Shown here: positions 43,798 through 54,325 of the stretch, in pieces | Layout: each line of letters opens with the position of its first letter | Position numbering within the stretch: the stretch's first letter is position 1 | DNA from: Legionella quinlivanii | GTDB lineage: Bacteria; Pseudomonadota; Gammaproteobacteria; Legionellales; Legionellaceae | Reading direction: 5' to 3' | DNA: 64,000 nucleotides | Assembly (NCBI RefSeq): GCF_003265995.1 | Contig: NZ_MVJN01000009.1 | Span: 110,866 to 174,865 of the forward strand | The notes under the pieces: model-generated | Databases searched by the model: none | What the model was told of the DNA's origin: nothing | What the model saw: the letters and a program-made list of their open reading frames with translations, nothing else | Position numbers and translations under genes: made by a program

Positions 43798-45087
43798 ATG
43801 TCCAGTGAATCTAGCGAATTAACAGTGATCCAAGAGCTGTCCAAGCGTATGGTGGAAGCACAGCGTAAAATTCGTATCCTGGACAGTATCAAATGGGATG
43901 ACACGATCAAAAGGGAGTTTTTTGAAAATAAAGCCCGAAAATTGCCTCTGGTTGATAAAACCTACTATGATAACAAGCCGCTCCCCTTTGATGTGCAGGA
44001 AAAAAAAGAAGAGTTCCGGCTAATCTTGCGCGACTCCAATAATAGCCTGGGTCAATATTCTCCTGTAACTCGATTAATCAAACGCCAATGCGAAGAATAC
44101 AGCCGCGCGGTGGAGATGCTGGCGGTGCGAGGCACCCCGGCCTTCAGTGAAATTGCGATGGAATTATATGGCAGCCCCAATGATGTGTTTTATTCAGGCG
44201 GGCCGCGTCTGTCCGAACTGGGTACTTTGCTGTTTGATGTGTTAACCGCTCTCGATGTTCAATTACAGTCTGATGCGGATTTAAAGCGTCATACACCATT
44301 CCAGGCTCAGCAAATCCTGGAAGCCCGTTTAGGCTCTTATTTTGATCAGCATCCTGGCAAAGTGACGGTGGTTGTCAGTGACGATATGGTCGCTGATGCC
44401 TCAGCGGGCGCCGACAATATCAAATTAAGCCAGCACGCCATGTTCAGCGACAGGGATTTGAAATATCTCGAGGTGCATGAAGGCTGGGTGCATGTCGGTA
44501 CTACCCTGAATGGCTCCATGCAGCCTTATTGTTTTTTCCTGTCCAAGGGATCTCCTTCCAGTTCGGTTATTCAGGAAGGACTGGCAGTTATTACCGAGAT
44601 CGTGACATTCTCTTCTTACCCTGGGCGGGTACGCAAGATTACCAATCGGGTAATCGCGCTGGACAAAGTGCGTCAGGGTGCTGATTTTCTTGATATTTAT
44701 CGTTATTTTCTCGAGTGCGGCCTGACAGAAGAGGATAGTTATAATCATGCCGTGCGGGTGTTTCGCGGCAGTACGCCCACTGGCGGACCATTTACCAAGG
44801 ATTTATCCTATTCCAAAGGCTTTGTTCTTATTTATAATTTTATCCGTTTTGCTATCAGCCAGCAGCGGGTTGACGCAATTCCGCTGTTATTTTGCGGCAA
44901 ACTGGTTTTGGACGATATCCCTCTGTTGAGAGATTTACGGAATCATGAACTTTTAGCCCCTCCGGTCTATCTGCCGCCGCCTTTTCGGGATTTGGCCGCT
45001 TTAAGTGCCTGGATGAGCTTTTCATTGTTCCTAAATAAATTCAGTCTGGCGGAAATTTCCAAGGGGTTCAGCTTCTTGCTGGGCTAA
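43798..45087 (+). CDS. QEGLA-motif protein (DUF1704)
   Basis: A 429-aa protein of the flavohemoglobin-expression-modulating QEGLA family (TIGR02421 as I recall). It contains VIQEGLAVITEIVTF and HEGWVHVGTTLNG, in which the H and E residues fit a zinc metallopeptidase site, as proposed for the related MATCAP tyrosine carboxypeptidases. The bacterial substrate is unknown. It starts 17 bp after the BamC-like gene and ends 20 bp before the glutathionyl-hydroquinone reductase gene, so these are probably co-transcribed. Confidence 0.88.
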   Translation: MSSESSELTVIQELSKRMVEAQRKIRILDSIKWDDTIKREFFENKARKLPLVDKTYYDNKPLPFDVQEKKEEFRLILRDSNNSLGQYSPVTRLIKRQCEEYSRAVEMLAVRGTPAFSEIAMELYGSPNDVFYSGGPRLSELGTLLFDVLTALDVQLQSDADLKRHTPFQAQQILEARLGSYFDQHPGKVTVVVSDDMVADASAGADNIKLSQHAMFSDRDLKYLEVHEGWVHVGTTLNGSMQPYCFFLSKGSPSSSVIQEGLAVITEIVTFSSYPGRVRKITNRVIALDKVRQGADFLDIYRYFLECGLTEEDSYNHAVRVFRGSTPTGGPFTKDLSYSKGFVLIYNFIRFAISQQRVDAIPLLFCGKLVLDDIPLLRDLRNHELLAPPVYLPPPFRDLAALSAWMSFSLFLNKFSLAEISKGFSFLLG

Positions 45088-45107
45088 TAATTATCAAGGA
45101 GATTACT

Positions 45108-46043
45108 ATGGGATTATTAGTAAACGGTCAGTGGCAGGATCAATGGTATGACACCAGTAAAAATAAAGGTGAGTTCAAGCGCGAGAATGTTAAATTTCAT
45201 CAGGTGATTAGTCCTGATCCAAAGGCTGAATTTCCCGCCGAGGCAAAGAGATATCATTTATACGTCTCTTTAGCATGTCCCTGGGCTCATCGAACACTGA
45301 TTTTCCGGAAGTTAAAAAAACTTGACTCCCTGATTGAGGTGTCGATAGTTCATCCCCATATGCTGGAAAATGGCTGGGAATTGAAAAGCGGCCTGGGTGC
45401 TACGGGCGACCGCTTATATAATCTCAAATTTCTTCATCAACTCTATACCAAGGCTGTTCCAGATTATACTGGCCGGGTTACAGTACCGGTACTTTGGGAT
45501 ACCCAAAAAGAAACGATCGTTTCAAATGAATCCGCAGAAATCATCCGTCAATTTAACAGCAGCTTTAATGCGCTGACAGGGGATCCGCAGGATTTTTATC
45601 CTCAGGCCCTTCGTGCTGATATTGATCAAATCAACGAACGCATTTACCACACAGTCAATAATGGCGTATATCGCTGCGGCTTTGCCACGTCACAAGATGC
45701 TTACAAGCAGGCATTTCTCGAGTTATTTGATACGCTTGATTTTTTGGAGTCGCATTTATCAGGCCGCGATTATCTGATTGGTGAACAATTAACAGAAGCG
45801 GATTGGCGGTTATTTACGACGCTGATTCGTTTTGATGCCGTTTATTTTGGGCACTTTAAAACCAACCGTCAGCGGATTATGGATTATCCTCATTTATTTG
45901 CCTATCTTAAGCGCCTGTATCATTATCCTGGAATTGCCGAAACGGTGAATTTTGAACATATCAAGCAACATTATTATTACAGTCACCGCATGATTAATCC
46001 GACCCAGATTGTGCCTGAGGGCCCGCTTCTTTATCTGGATTAA
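45108..46043 (+). CDS. Glutathionyl-hydroquinone reductase (YqjG type)
   Basis: A 311-aa omega-like glutathione transferase of the YqjG/PcpF/Ecm4 group. The catalytic cysteine is in [17 protein letters not shown] near residue 60, and the C-terminal helical domain includes [26 protein letters not shown]. It reduces glutathionyl-hydroquinones. AAGGAGATT lies before the ATG. Confidence 0.92.
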   Translation: MGLLVNGQWQDQWYDTSKNKGEFKRENVKFHQVISPDPKAEFPAEAKRYHLYVSLACPWAHRTLIFRKLKKLDSLIEVSIVHPHMLENGWELKSGLGATGDRLYNLKFLHQLYTKAVPDYTGRVTVPVLWDTQKETIVSNESAEIIRQFNSSFNALTGDPQDFYPQALRADIDQINERIYHTVNNGVYRCGFATSQDAYKQAFLELFDTLDFLESHLSGRDYLIGEQLTEADWRLFTTLIRFDAVYFGHFKTNRQRIMDYPHLFAYLKRLYHYPGIAETVNFEHIKQHYYYSHRMINPTQIVPEGPLLYLD

Positions 46044-46093
46044 TTCGTAAGTTCTATGTTTTAATAAGCATCATTTTTATTGAGAGACGAGAA

Positions 46094-46423
46094 ATGACCT
46101 TCGTAATTACTGAAAGCTGTATCAAGTGCAAGTACACAGATTGTGTTGAAGTTTGTCCTGTGGATTGTTTTTATGAGGGCCCCAATTTTCTTGTGATTAA
46201 TCCTGATGAATGCATCGATTGTGCGCTTTGCGAGCCGGAATGTCCTGTGGAGGCCATAAAGTCTGAAGATGACCTGGCGGATGAAGAAAAAGAGTTCAAG
46301 GAATTGAATGCCGACCTATCCAAAAAGTGGCCTAATATTACTGTGAAAAAAGATGGTCCTCCAGATGCAAAGGATTGGGAAGATGTGAAAGATAAGCTTC
46401 AGTATTTACAAAAAGACTGGTGA
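46094..46423 (+). CDS. fdxA: 7Fe ferredoxin
   Basis: A 109-aa ferredoxin of the FdxA type: an N-terminal CxxCxxxxCxxxCP site ([18 protein letters not shown]) and a second [15 protein letters not shown] site, followed by a 40-residue acidic tail. Binds [3Fe-4S] and [4Fe-4S]. Its stop overlaps the GTG of the helicase gene by 4 bp. Confidence 0.95.
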   Translation: MTFVITESCIKCKYTDCVEVCPVDCFYEGPNFLVINPDECIDCALCEPECPVEAIKSEDDLADEEKEFKELNADLSKKWPNITVKKDGPPDAKDWEDVKDKLQYLQKDW

Positions 46424-48387
46424 GTACTATTTCGATTAACAGCGATCCGATTGCTCATTGTCGACGGCTTTTTAGTGAAAATGGCAGATTAACAACTGCC
46501 ATTCCCGGCTTTGTGGCAAGAACGGCGCAAATAGATCTGGCCGTTGCTATTGCAGAAAGTATCGAAAAAAGCTCGATACTGATTGCTGAGGCGGGTACTG
46601 GAACAGGAAAAACCTTTGCCTATCTTGTTCCCTGTCTGTTAAGCGGTAAAAAAACACTGATTTCTACAGCCACCAAAACACTGCAGGATCAATTATATCA
46701 AAAAGATTTGCCCAACCTGATTAAAGCCTTAGGTCTATCGCTGCAGGTTCAGAACTTAAAGGGACGAGCCAATTATATATGCCGGCATCGAACCGAATTG
46801 CATGCTCAGGAAGGACGTTTTTCACATCCGCAGGCGGTACATGATTTAATCTTTATCCGCGAAAAGCTGCCCTTACTACAGTCTGGCGAACGTTCTGAAT
46901 TACCAGAAATTAACGAGGATGCCGCCGTCTGGCCCTATGCGACATCAACAGCGGATAATTGCCTGGGCAGTGAATGCGAATACTATAAAGACTGCTTTTT
47001 AGTTAAAGCCAGAAAAAAAGCATTGGATGCTGATTTGGTGGTGATCAACCATCACCTGTTTTTTGCTGATTCGCAACTGAAAGAAGAAGGCTTTGGCGAA
47101 CTGCTGCCAGGAGTAGAGGTGGTCGTTTTTGATGAAGCGCATCAACTCGCTGAAATAGCCGCTTTGTTTAATAGTGAGCGATTTAGCACCAGACAATTAA
47201 TTGACGCAGCCAATGAGTTGATGCTTGAATGGCCGGTTCTTGATCTGCCCAATCAGCCTTTCAAGGAACTGACTATTGAACTGGATAAAACAATTGATCA
47301 ATTGCTTTTAGCCATTGCCAGGGAAGACGAAAAAATGCCTTGGGAGCAGGTTATCAGGCAGCCGCTCTTTAAAAAATCCTGGGATTCTCTGATGACCATT
47401 CTGGATGATTTCATCACGGCGATTGAGAAGTCCGGGAGTCAGGAGCAGAAAGGAATTGGCAATTGTCTGATGCGATTAAAAGAGTTTAAGTCGCTCATTC
47501 TGCGTATCAGTGATAGCAACCAGCCATTTATCCGCTGGATTGAACGATTTAAACACAGCCTCACCTGCCATGCGACTCCTTTTGAAGTAGCTAAGTCGTT
47601 TAGGAAATTAATCAGCCGGCAACAGGCGGCTTATATTTTTACTTCGGCTACCTTAACGCTTGAGTCTTCGTTTAACTGTTTTCTTAAACCGCTGGGATTA
47701 GAGAATGCTGAAACAATGATTCTACCCAGTCCATTTAATTATCAGGAACAGGCTTTATTGTATTTACCCAGGGATTTGCCCGATCCAAAACATAGTCGTT
47801 ATTATGAGTCTTTGCTGGAAAAAGCATTGCCTGTTATCAATGCTTGCAAAGGCCGCTGTTTCTTTCTGTTTACCAGTCACCGAGCGCTGAAAATGGTTGC
47901 TCAGTTGCTTGGCAATACATTAAACTACCCGCTGCTCATTCAGGGAGACGAGGCCAAACCAATACTATTGGCCCGCTTTCGCCAATTGGGCAATGCCGTG
48001 TTGTTAGGTACGGCCACTTTTTGGGAAGGGGTTGATGTGAAGGGCAGTGCGTTGTCCTGTGTTATTATTGACAAATTACCTTTTGCCAGCCCTACGGATC
48101 CGGTGATTCGTGGCAAGATGGCTTACCTGAAATCACAGGGCTTATCCGGTTTTGATGAGCTCTCACTTCCCAATGCGGTACTGGCATTGAAGCAGGGCGT
48201 AGGAAGGCTAATCCGCGATATTGATGATCGAGGGGTGTTAATGATAGCCGATCCTCGTCTCACAGGCAGGGATTATGGCAGGCAAATATTTTCCAGTTTG
48301 CCCAGTCTTCGTAAAACTCGCGATGAGCAAACCGTATTAAGTTTTATTGAACAGTTGGCATTAGATGAAGAAATTATTGAGCATTGA
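46420..48387 (+). CDS. yoaA: YoaA/DinG-type Fe-S helicase
   Basis: A 655-aa XPD-like 5'-3' DNA helicase. Walker [11 protein letters not shown], Fe-S cluster cysteines (NYICRHRT and [12 protein letters not shown]), DEAH box (VVFDEAHQL), and C-terminal helicase motifs [13 protein letters not shown] and GVGRLIRD. YoaA works in DNA repair with the chi subunit of the polymerase III clamp loader in E. coli. GTG start overlapping fdxA; its end overlaps the tsaB start by 23 bp. Confidence 0.92.
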   Translation: MSTISINSDPIAHCRRLFSENGRLTTAIPGFVARTAQIDLAVAIAESIEKSSILIAEAGTGTGKTFAYLVPCLLSGKKTLISTATKTLQDQLYQKDLPNLIKALGLSLQVQNLKGRANYICRHRTELHAQEGRFSHPQAVHDLIFIREKLPLLQSGERSELPEINEDAAVWPYATSTADNCLGSECEYYKDCFLVKARKKALDADLVVINHHLFFADSQLKEEGFGELLPGVEVVVFDEAHQLAEIAALFNSERFSTRQLIDAANELMLEWPVLDLPNQPFKELTIELDKTIDQLLLAIAREDEKMPWEQVIRQPLFKKSWDSLMTILDDFITAIEKSGSQEQKGIGNCLMRLKEFKSLILRISDSNQPFIRWIERFKHSLTCHATPFEVAKSFRKLISRQQAAYIFTSATLTLESSFNCFLKPLGLENAETMILPSPFNYQEQALLYLPRDLPDPKHSRYYESLLEKALPVINACKGRCFFLFTSHRALKMVAQLLGNTLNYPLLIQGDEAKPILLARFRQLGNAVLLGTATFWEGVDVKGSALSCVIIDKLPFASPTDPVIRGKMAYLKSQGLSGFDELSLPNAVLALKQGVGRLIRDIDDRGVLMIADPRLTGRDYGRQIFSSLPSLRKTRDEQTVLSFIEQLALDEEIIEH

Positions 48388-49021
48388 TACGTCCACTACC
48401 CATGCGTTTGTAGCACTCAGCATTGACGGAAGTGATGCCGTAATTGAACAAAGCGTTCAACGAAAACATGCTCAGACTCTGCTGCCTATGATTCAGCAAT
48501 TGCTTGCTGAACATGAGTTCAGCCTTAATCAGTTAGATGGTATTGTGTTTGGACAGGGGCCAGGAAGCTTTACCGGCTTAAGAATTGCCTGTGCAATAGC
48601 CAAAGCTTTAGCTTATGCTCATGATCTGTCTTTATTTCCTGTAAGCAGTCTCCAGGCCATTGCCTGGAATGTACGTCATTCTGGAGTGCTTGACAGTCAA
48701 TGCCCGGTTTTAGCGATGATTGATGCCAGAATGCAGCAGGTTTATTGGGGGTTTTTTAAGGAGGAGTCGGCGGCAGAGGAGCAGGTTTCTGACCCTGGTG
48801 AAATCTATCTGGATTCTGAAACCCCAGTCGTTATAGCAGGTATTGGCTTTGAGCCCTATTTGCCTCTTATGCCGGAAGCCACTCGTAAAATTATTAGCAG
48901 GCAGGTTGAAGCCTATCCTGATGCCTTGTCAATGATTCATCTGGTTCAGGCGGGAAAGATTGTGCCAGTGGATGTCGCCACAGCAGCCCCGGTTTATATC
49001 CGTAACAAGATTACTCAGTAA
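48365..49021 (+). CDS. tsaB: tRNA t6A biosynthesis protein TsaB
   Basis: A 218-aa ASKHA-fold protein needed with TsaC, TsaD and TsaE for t6A at tRNA position 37. [14 protein letters not shown] and VFGQGPGSFTGLRIA are the family motifs. It starts inside the end of yoaA, the same pairing as in E. coli (yeaZ next to yoaA). Confidence 0.95.
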   Translation: MKKLLSIDTSTTHAFVALSIDGSDAVIEQSVQRKHAQTLLPMIQQLLAEHEFSLNQLDGIVFGQGPGSFTGLRIACAIAKALAYAHDLSLFPVSSLQAIAWNVRHSGVLDSQCPVLAMIDARMQQVYWGFFKEESAAEEQVSDPGEIYLDSETPVVIAGIGFEPYLPLMPEATRKIISRQVEAYPDALSMIHLVQAGKIVPVDVATAAPVYIRNKITQ

Positions 49022-49030
49022 GGAGTCTCA

Positions 49031-49210
49031 ATGGATAAACGTTTGCTTGAAATTCTGGTTTGCCCCTTATGCAAGGGCAAACTGATTTTGAAAGATGAGG
49101 AATTAATCTGCGCTTTTGATCGAATTGCCTATCCTGTCCGCGGAGATATACCGGTTATGCTAGAGCAGGAAGGGCGGTTAATCCCCCTGGAAGAAAAGGA
49201 GCAGTTGTGA
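49031..49210 (+). CDS. Trm112-like zinc protein (YcaR)
   Basis: A 59-aa protein too short for most gene lists: [18 protein letters not shown], with a CPLC pair and a second part [16 protein letters not shown], the YcaR/UPF0434 Trm112-like family. AAGGAG precedes the ATG. Its stop overlaps the GTG of kdsB by 4 bp, as seen for ycaR-kdsB in E. coli. The second metal-ligand pair of the family is reduced (only one further Cys, LICAFDR), so zinc binding may be incomplete. Confidence 0.9.
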   Translation: MDKRLLEILVCPLCKGKLILKDEELICAFDRIAYPVRGDIPVMLEQEGRLIPLEEKEQL

Positions 49211-49950
49211 ATCCTGATTATCATGTCATTATTCCCGCACGGTATAGCTCATCAAGGCTTGCAGGTAAACTGATGCTGGAATTGGCCGGTAAAACTATTA
49301 TTCAGAGAGTGTACGAGCAGGTGCTTCTGGCACAGCCTCGTTCTGTTATTATCGCCACAGACCATGAGTTAATTGCCAATCATGCGTCTGGTTTCGGAGC
49401 TCGGGTGATGATGACTGATAGTGCTCACCCAACGGGCACCGATCGCCTTGCAGAGGTAGTTAAAAAAAATAATTATCAGCCTCAGGATATCATTGTGAAT
49501 GTGCAGGGGGATGAACCCTTCATTCATCCTGAGTTAATAAAACAGGTAGCCGCCAGTTTACAACAGGCTGAAACGCCAATGGCGACTCTTTGCTGGCCGA
49601 TAGAAACCAGCCAGCAATTAAATAATCCCAATGTGGTGAAAGTCGTTCGCGATCAATTTAATAACGCCCTGTATTTTTCGAGAAGCGCGATTCCTTTCAA
49701 CAGGGATAATCAGGATTCATTGGAGCATGTGTTTCGCCACATTGGCTTATATGCCTATCGAGCTTCCTTTATTCTTGATTATGTCAAATGGCAGCCTGCT
49801 CCTCTGGAAGTGGCGGAGTCACTAGAGCAGCTACGTGTTTTGTGGGCGGGTCATAAAATTCGCATAGAGCAGGCCTGCGTAAAACCCAGGCAGGATATTA
49901 ATACCCGAGAAGATTTCGATGCAGCCTGGCTGATGCTTGAATCAGAGTAA
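49207..49950 (+). CDS. kdsB: CMP-KDO synthetase
   Basis: A 247-aa enzyme activating KDO for lipopolysaccharide core. [30 protein letters not shown] and [12 protein letters not shown] are family motifs. GTG start overlapping the Trm112-like gene by 4 bp. It ends the run fdxA-yoaA-tsaB-trm112-kdsB; family A repeat copy 3 follows 32 bp later. Confidence 0.96.
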   Translation: MNPDYHVIIPARYSSSRLAGKLMLELAGKTIIQRVYEQVLLAQPRSVIIATDHELIANHASGFGARVMMTDSAHPTGTDRLAEVVKKNNYQPQDIIVNVQGDEPFIHPELIKQVAASLQQAETPMATLCWPIETSQQLNNPNVVKVVRDQFNNALYFSRSAIPFNRDNQDSLEHVFRHIGLYAYRASFILDYVKWQPAPLEVAESLEQLRVLWAGHKIRIEQACVKPRQDINTREDFDAAWLMLESE

Positions 49951-49982
49951 CTTCTCCCCTTATGTATCGTGATGTACACAAC

Positions 49983-50103
49983 CGTCTTTGCGAGCGTTAG
50001 CGAAGCAATCCAGCACTAACTTTATCCAGGTTTCAACCTGGATTGCTTCACTTCGTTCGCAAAGACGAGAGTTTAGTTGCTTGGTGCTATTTATCCAACA
50101 ATA
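49983..50103. repeat. Palindromic repeat family A, copy 3 (with flank)
   Basis: Core 49983-50067, inverted relative to copies 1, 2 and 4, with right flank GTTGCTTGGTGCTATTTATCCAACAA shared with copies 2 and 5. It lies between the convergent ends of kdsB and the coiled-coil gene, overlapping neither. Confidence 0.82.
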
Positions 50104-50107
50104 CCAG

Positions 50108-52441
50108 TCAGGCCGCGGGAGCTGTTGCTGCCAGCTCCGAGGACATTTCATTGCCCAATGCAATCAGGTTTTTCTCAGTCTCGCAAGCGCCGGGAGTCGC
50201 ATAGAAGAATTGGTGCTTATTGTCTCGTTTGGCAAAATAATCATAGGTACCAATTGCGGTGGTTTGTAGTGGCCTGAGCACATAAGTTCTAATCCATTGC
50301 GTGAAATAGTGACGTTTGCCGTCAGAATAATGTTCCATATTGCCATTATGAAGGTGGTCATTCACATGTTTTATTAAAGCCTCTCTGTATTGGGTATGAT
50401 TCGTCAGATGAGGGTTGATGCTGATGTAGCTATTATTTTCCTTAATAAAGAGTAAGCGAATATTAATTAATTTCATGATACGGCGATCGATTTTGTCATA
50501 CATGATGCTCTCATCATCACTGAATTCTTTCTTTTCAAGACACAAAGCAGGATTTTGAGCGAGGTCAGCCAGCATGGATTGCTCCTCTTCATTGCAAAAA
50601 TTCCGCATTTTAGGGCTGTATTTTTGCAAAAGACGAATAATCTCTTTATCCAGGGCATTAATGATTTTAATGGAAGCCTGATAAGCAGGATGCTCCAGGC
50701 GTTGCTGGATAATTTTCGCCTGACGCTCCAGAGAATTTCTATACTGGATATCATAATACAGTTCATCACGATGCGATTGGAGACTGCCAAGCCAGGCTCG
50801 TATTTCAGCACCCCCTGTTGTTTCCAGTTTCCTCCAGTGCTTATCCAAACTCCTCTTCTGTCGGGCCATTGCCAGATAGTGCTGCTCGAGTAATGGTTGA
50901 CAGGGGTTAGTTTTACTGTACTGGGTGTAACCGGAATGAGGAGCATAATATGCCTCATAAAGCTGCTGAAGATCTGGCTGCCATTTATTCTTAATCAGCT
51001 GTTTTACGGCACTTACCTCCTTCTCTAATTTGTTTGCAATGTACTCGGCATGCATTCTTAGCGCATAGAGTGGTTGTTGTTGCTGCAAAATTTTCTCGCA
51101 AAATGAACGGGCTTCTGAAAGTTCGAAATCGACCGTTACTTTATCCCTGATTACTAATAAGGCTTGATTCGTCTCTTGAATGCTTTGACTAAGCTTATGA
51201 AAAAGCAGTTTCTTTTGAGATTCATACTCAAGATTAAGCTTTTGTTTGAGCATCGAGTGTTCTGGCCGGTAGTGCTCCATCAGTCTCTCAATATTCTGAA
51301 GCGCCTGTATACAGATTTCCTGCTGTTCGCAAATGGATTGCAATCGTTCTAATGCGGATAGCGATGGCGCTAGCTGACTGCATTGCTGCTGATAGGTTGC
51401 CAGAATGGCATCGACTTGATTTGACCATTCATTCAATAGAGGCCGCTTTGTTCTGGCTTTAGCAATAATCGGTTTTTCGCTGTCTTCACTGCTAAAAAGT
51501 CTGAGCCGCTCATTCAGGTCCCTGGAAAACTCACTGAGTTCTGCGGGTAATTTCAGGGCATGCGCTCTAATCGTTTGTTCATTTTGTTCAGTGAGTTGGC
51601 TTAGCATGTCAAATTCCTTAATAGCGTGAAGAGGAAAAGCAGCAATTTTAGTGTTCAGATGATGCAGCGCGACTAGCTGCTTTTTTAAAGTGACTATGGA
51701 TTCCTGGCCTTGCCAGTAAAACAGATTGGTAATCAATTCACTGGTGTTTTGAGAGGCTGTTGTTTTCATAAACCAGCTCTTTACTCCAAGATGAGCATAA
51801 ACTGCACGCTCTAATGTCTTGACAGTTTCCATATTCAAACCGGTAGTTTTGTCTTTGAGTAAGAGAAAGGTATCATTCAGAAAATTAATCAACTCTTTGG
51901 TAAGTTTGATACTGGTCGAATCTTTTTTATTCCCGATCCTGAGTATAAAAATGCTTGGAAAGAATTTGTCCAACTGCTTTTGAAGCGCTTCGGCTGCCAA
52001 CTCTCTATGAACCTGCAGTTCATCAATATTATTGGTATCAGGGAATACTTGCGCGAACCGCTGCTCTATTGCATTCTGCAGGCTGGTACGCTGGATTGCC
52101 ATTTTCTGTAATTGAAGGATGGTCTCAGTGATTTCTTTGATGAGAGACTGATGGTAGGCAGGATGATCAATTCGGTTTCGATAGTGCATCAGGATTTGTT
52201 CAATGAGGCTATTGGCTTTGGCTGTCATTTTCTGAAAGGCAGTGACGTACTGATTTAAACTGAATTCTCTATCAGCCACCCTGGAAACAGCATCTTCCAG
52301 CTTAAGATTCCTATGTATTTTTGCAAGGGAGTGGAACTGCTTCATTAATTCATCAATTTCAGCAGATTGGCTGTAGTTTTCTTCGGTATCAGGGGAGAGA
52401 ATAATGACTTGTCTTGGTTTTTTGGAGTTATGTCTGCGCAT
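50108..52441 (-). CDS. Long coiled-coil protein, Dot/Icm effector candidate
   Basis: A 777-aa soluble helical protein with many predicted coiled-coil stretches (for instance residues 380-470), rich in Gln, Leu, Lys and His and without signal peptide or TM. The longest frame begins with TTG at 52453; the ATG at 52441 (MRRHNSKKPRQ) is more likely. The C-terminus (CETEKNLIALGNEMSSELAATAPAA) is small and polar like Dot/Icm signals. A PmrA-like box lies upstream on the same strand. I recognise no family. A cytosolic structural protein is the alternative. Confidence 0.7.
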   Translation of the reverse strand: MRRHNSKKPRQVIILSPDTEENYSQSAEIDELMKQFHSLAKIHRNLKLEDAVSRVADREFSLNQYVTAFQKMTAKANSLIEQILMHYRNRIDHPAYHQSLIKEITETILQLQKMAIQRTSLQNAIEQRFAQVFPDTNNIDELQVHRELAAEALQKQLDKFFPSIFILRIGNKKDSTSIKLTKELINFLNDTFLLLKDKTTGLNMETVKTLERAVYAHLGVKSWFMKTTASQNTSELITNLFYWQGQESIVTLKKQLVALHHLNTKIAAFPLHAIKEFDMLSQLTEQNEQTIRAHALKLPAELSEFSRDLNERLRLFSSEDSEKPIIAKARTKRPLLNEWSNQVDAILATYQQQCSQLAPSLSALERLQSICEQQEICIQALQNIERLMEHYRPEHSMLKQKLNLEYESQKKLLFHKLSQSIQETNQALLVIRDKVTVDFELSEARSFCEKILQQQQPLYALRMHAEYIANKLEKEVSAVKQLIKNKWQPDLQQLYEAYYAPHSGYTQYSKTNPCQPLLEQHYLAMARQKRSLDKHWRKLETTGGAEIRAWLGSLQSHRDELYYDIQYRNSLERQAKIIQQRLEHPAYQASIKIINALDKEIIRLLQKYSPKMRNFCNEEEQSMLADLAQNPALCLEKKEFSDDESIMYDKIDRRIMKLINIRLLFIKENNSYISINPHLTNHTQYREALIKHVNDHLHNGNMEHYSDGKRHYFTQWIRTYVLRPLQTTAIGTYDYFAKRDNKHQFFYATPGACETEKNLIALGNEMSSELAATAPAA

Positions 52442-52485
52442 TTGGAAGCTCAAGACTCATTCAAGTAATCCCAAATTACCATTCG

Positions 52486-52505
52486 ATTCTTAAGAAAATA
52501 TTAAA
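52486..52505 (-). promoter_or_regulatory. PmrA-like box upstream of the coiled-coil protein
   Basis: TTTAATATT-TT-CTTAAGAAT on the minus strand, 45 bp before the chosen start. The two half-sites with their 11-bp period match the recalled PmrA consensus (cTTAATatT-N2-cTTAATatT) better than the other two boxes: the first half differs only at its first base, and the second shares CTTAA-.-A-T. Confidence 0.65.
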
Positions 52506-52590
52506 GAAATGTAACTGAAGTGTAAATTATTGAGATCGAATCGATCATTTCGCGATGGGATTTTTGCATAAGAAGAAAGGGACTAACTGT

Positions 52591-52675
52591 CGTCTTTGCG
52601 AACGAAGTGAAGCAATCCAGATCGATACTTGGACAATGTTAGGAGATGGATTGCTTCGCTGACGCTCGCAAAGAC
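52591..52675. repeat. Palindromic repeat family A, copy 4
   Basis: CGTCTTTGCGAACGAAGTG at the left end and GACGCTCGCAAAGAC at the right. It lies in the 290-bp gap between the permease 3' end and the effector candidate; a GTCATTTTTGCGAAGGCGG half repeat follows at 52687. Confidence 0.82.
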
Positions 52676-52731
52676 TTTTCAAACCGGTCATTTTTGCGAA
52701 GGCGGAAATCTATTTATGGTTTGTCACAGTG

Positions 52732-54153
52732 TCATCTTTGCATGACTTCACTCGCTTTGGCAAGCAGGATTCGCCGTCTCAAATAAAGAATGAAAGCAGG
52801 AAAGATCATTAGTAATATTCCACAGCTGAAAACCAGGCGAAAACGATCTGCACCGCCAATATCCATACTGTTTTCAGGAGGTATAAAACCTACGACCAAG
52901 GTAATGAAGCAGCCGATTAAACCCAGGAGGCAAGTCGCATAAAAACCTGCTTTACCGCCAGGAATCTGAAAGGTTCTCGGCATGCCTGCAGCTTTACTTT
53001 TTAAACGCCAGGCGGCGATAAACATGAACACGTACATCAGAATATATAATTCAGTGCTTAAGTCCGTGAACAGCCAATAGATGGCATTGACACTCGGAAA
53101 TAATAAAAACCCACTGCACAATAGGGTGACAAGAATCGCTTGCAGAATCAGAATTCGGGAAGCAATCCCATGTTTATTCAGCCGATAAAGCCAATGAGGC
53201 AGAAAACCGTTATCAGCGGCCAGTAACAGGCCTTTGGCGGGCGAAATAATCCAGTTCACCATTCCGCCGAGACTGCCTAAAAGCAGCATGACGATAATCA
53301 GCGGCATTAGCCAGGTCATGTGGTAAGCCTGAAAGAAATTATTAAATGCCTGCATAACACCATCGACAAGACTGATTTGGTCTTGCGGCAATACAAAGGC
53401 AATCGCCAGGGAGCCAAAAATCATGGTAGACAAAATCAGCAACACTGAAAAAAACATGGCTTTAGGAAAATTATGTTGAGGCGATTCCACATTTCGGACA
53501 TGGACTGCAGCTAGCTCCATCCCCAGAAAAGACGTCATGATAGCCGTTAGTGAAACCCAGGATTGAGTATCTCCCCAGTGAGGAAGAAGATGAGCAGGGC
53601 TTAAATCAACCGCAATCGGCTGGCCTTTAATTAGCCAGATAATTGCCAGCAGAATTATAAAGGCCATAGGAATAATCATTCCAAAAATGGCGCAAAAACT
53701 GGCAAAACGGGCAGAGGCTTTGAGGCCGCTTAATCCCAGCAAGGTAAGAGACCAAAACACTGTTAGAATGACTGCGATGAGATAGTATTTATTTTGAGCC
53801 AAAGCAGGATTAACCAGATAGGCCAGCGTGCCGGCGATAAACGAAAGAATGGTCGGATACCAGACCATCGTATTGATCCATTGCAGCCAAATGGTGAAAA
53901 AAGCGAGAGTTTCTCCAAAGGCATGTTTTACCCAGGAAAAAACCCCGCCTTCTTCTTCTGACCAGGTCGAGGATAATTCGGCGGATACCAGTGCCACCGG
54001 AATTAAAAATACAATAGCTGAAAAACTGAAAAAGAATATCAGGCTGGAGCCAAAAAGGGCTGTTGCGGGTAAGTTACGAATACTATCGATCGCTCCTGTA
54101 ATTAAGAGTACAAGTGCTAACACAGATATTTTTTCGGAGGACCAGGCTTTCAT
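52732..54153 (-). CDS. APC-family amino acid permease (GadC-like)
   Basis: A 473-aa membrane protein with about 12 TM helices, of the glutamate/GABA antiporter-like APC group: N-terminal GAIDSIRNLPATALFGSS and AELSSTWSEEEGGVFSWVKHAFG are typical. It probably takes up or exchanges amino acids, the main carbon source of Legionella. The longest frame starts with TTG at 54171; the ATG at 54153 is preferred (GGAAC upstream, 9 bases). Confidence 0.88.
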   Translation of the reverse strand: MKAWSSEKISVLALVLLITGAIDSIRNLPATALFGSSLIFFFSFSAIVFLIPVALVSAELSSTWSEEEGGVFSWVKHAFGETLAFFTIWLQWINTMVWYPTILSFIAGTLAYLVNPALAQNKYYLIAVILTVFWSLTLLGLSGLKASARFASFCAIFGMIIPMAFIILLAIIWLIKGQPIAVDLSPAHLLPHWGDTQSWVSLTAIMTSFLGMELAAVHVRNVESPQHNFPKAMFFSVLLILSTMIFGSLAIAFVLPQDQISLVDGVMQAFNNFFQAYHMTWLMPLIIVMLLLGSLGGMVNWIISPAKGLLLAADNGFLPHWLYRLNKHGIASRILILQAILVTLLCSGFLLFPSVNAIYWLFTDLSTELYILMYVFMFIAAWRLKSKAAGMPRTFQIPGGKAGFYATCLLGLIGCFITLVVGFIPPENSMDIGGADRFRLVFSCGILLMIFPAFILYLRRRILLAKASEVMQR

Positions 54154-54325
54154 TAAAAAAAGTTCCAACAACAGAGATTGACAAAAAGATATACATTATA
54201 GGGGATTGAGCCTTTTGAAGAAACTGATTTTATTTAAAATTCCATATAAAAAACTTAAATCCGAATGCTTGTATCTCTTTTTTTCATGATGTTTAATGGA
54301 GGTTCTATATTAACAGGAGTTCAAC

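Noticed and set aside
49988..50269. 93-aa and 66-aa frames after kdsB
   Set aside because: They start inside repeat copy 3 and run antisense to the coiled-coil gene.
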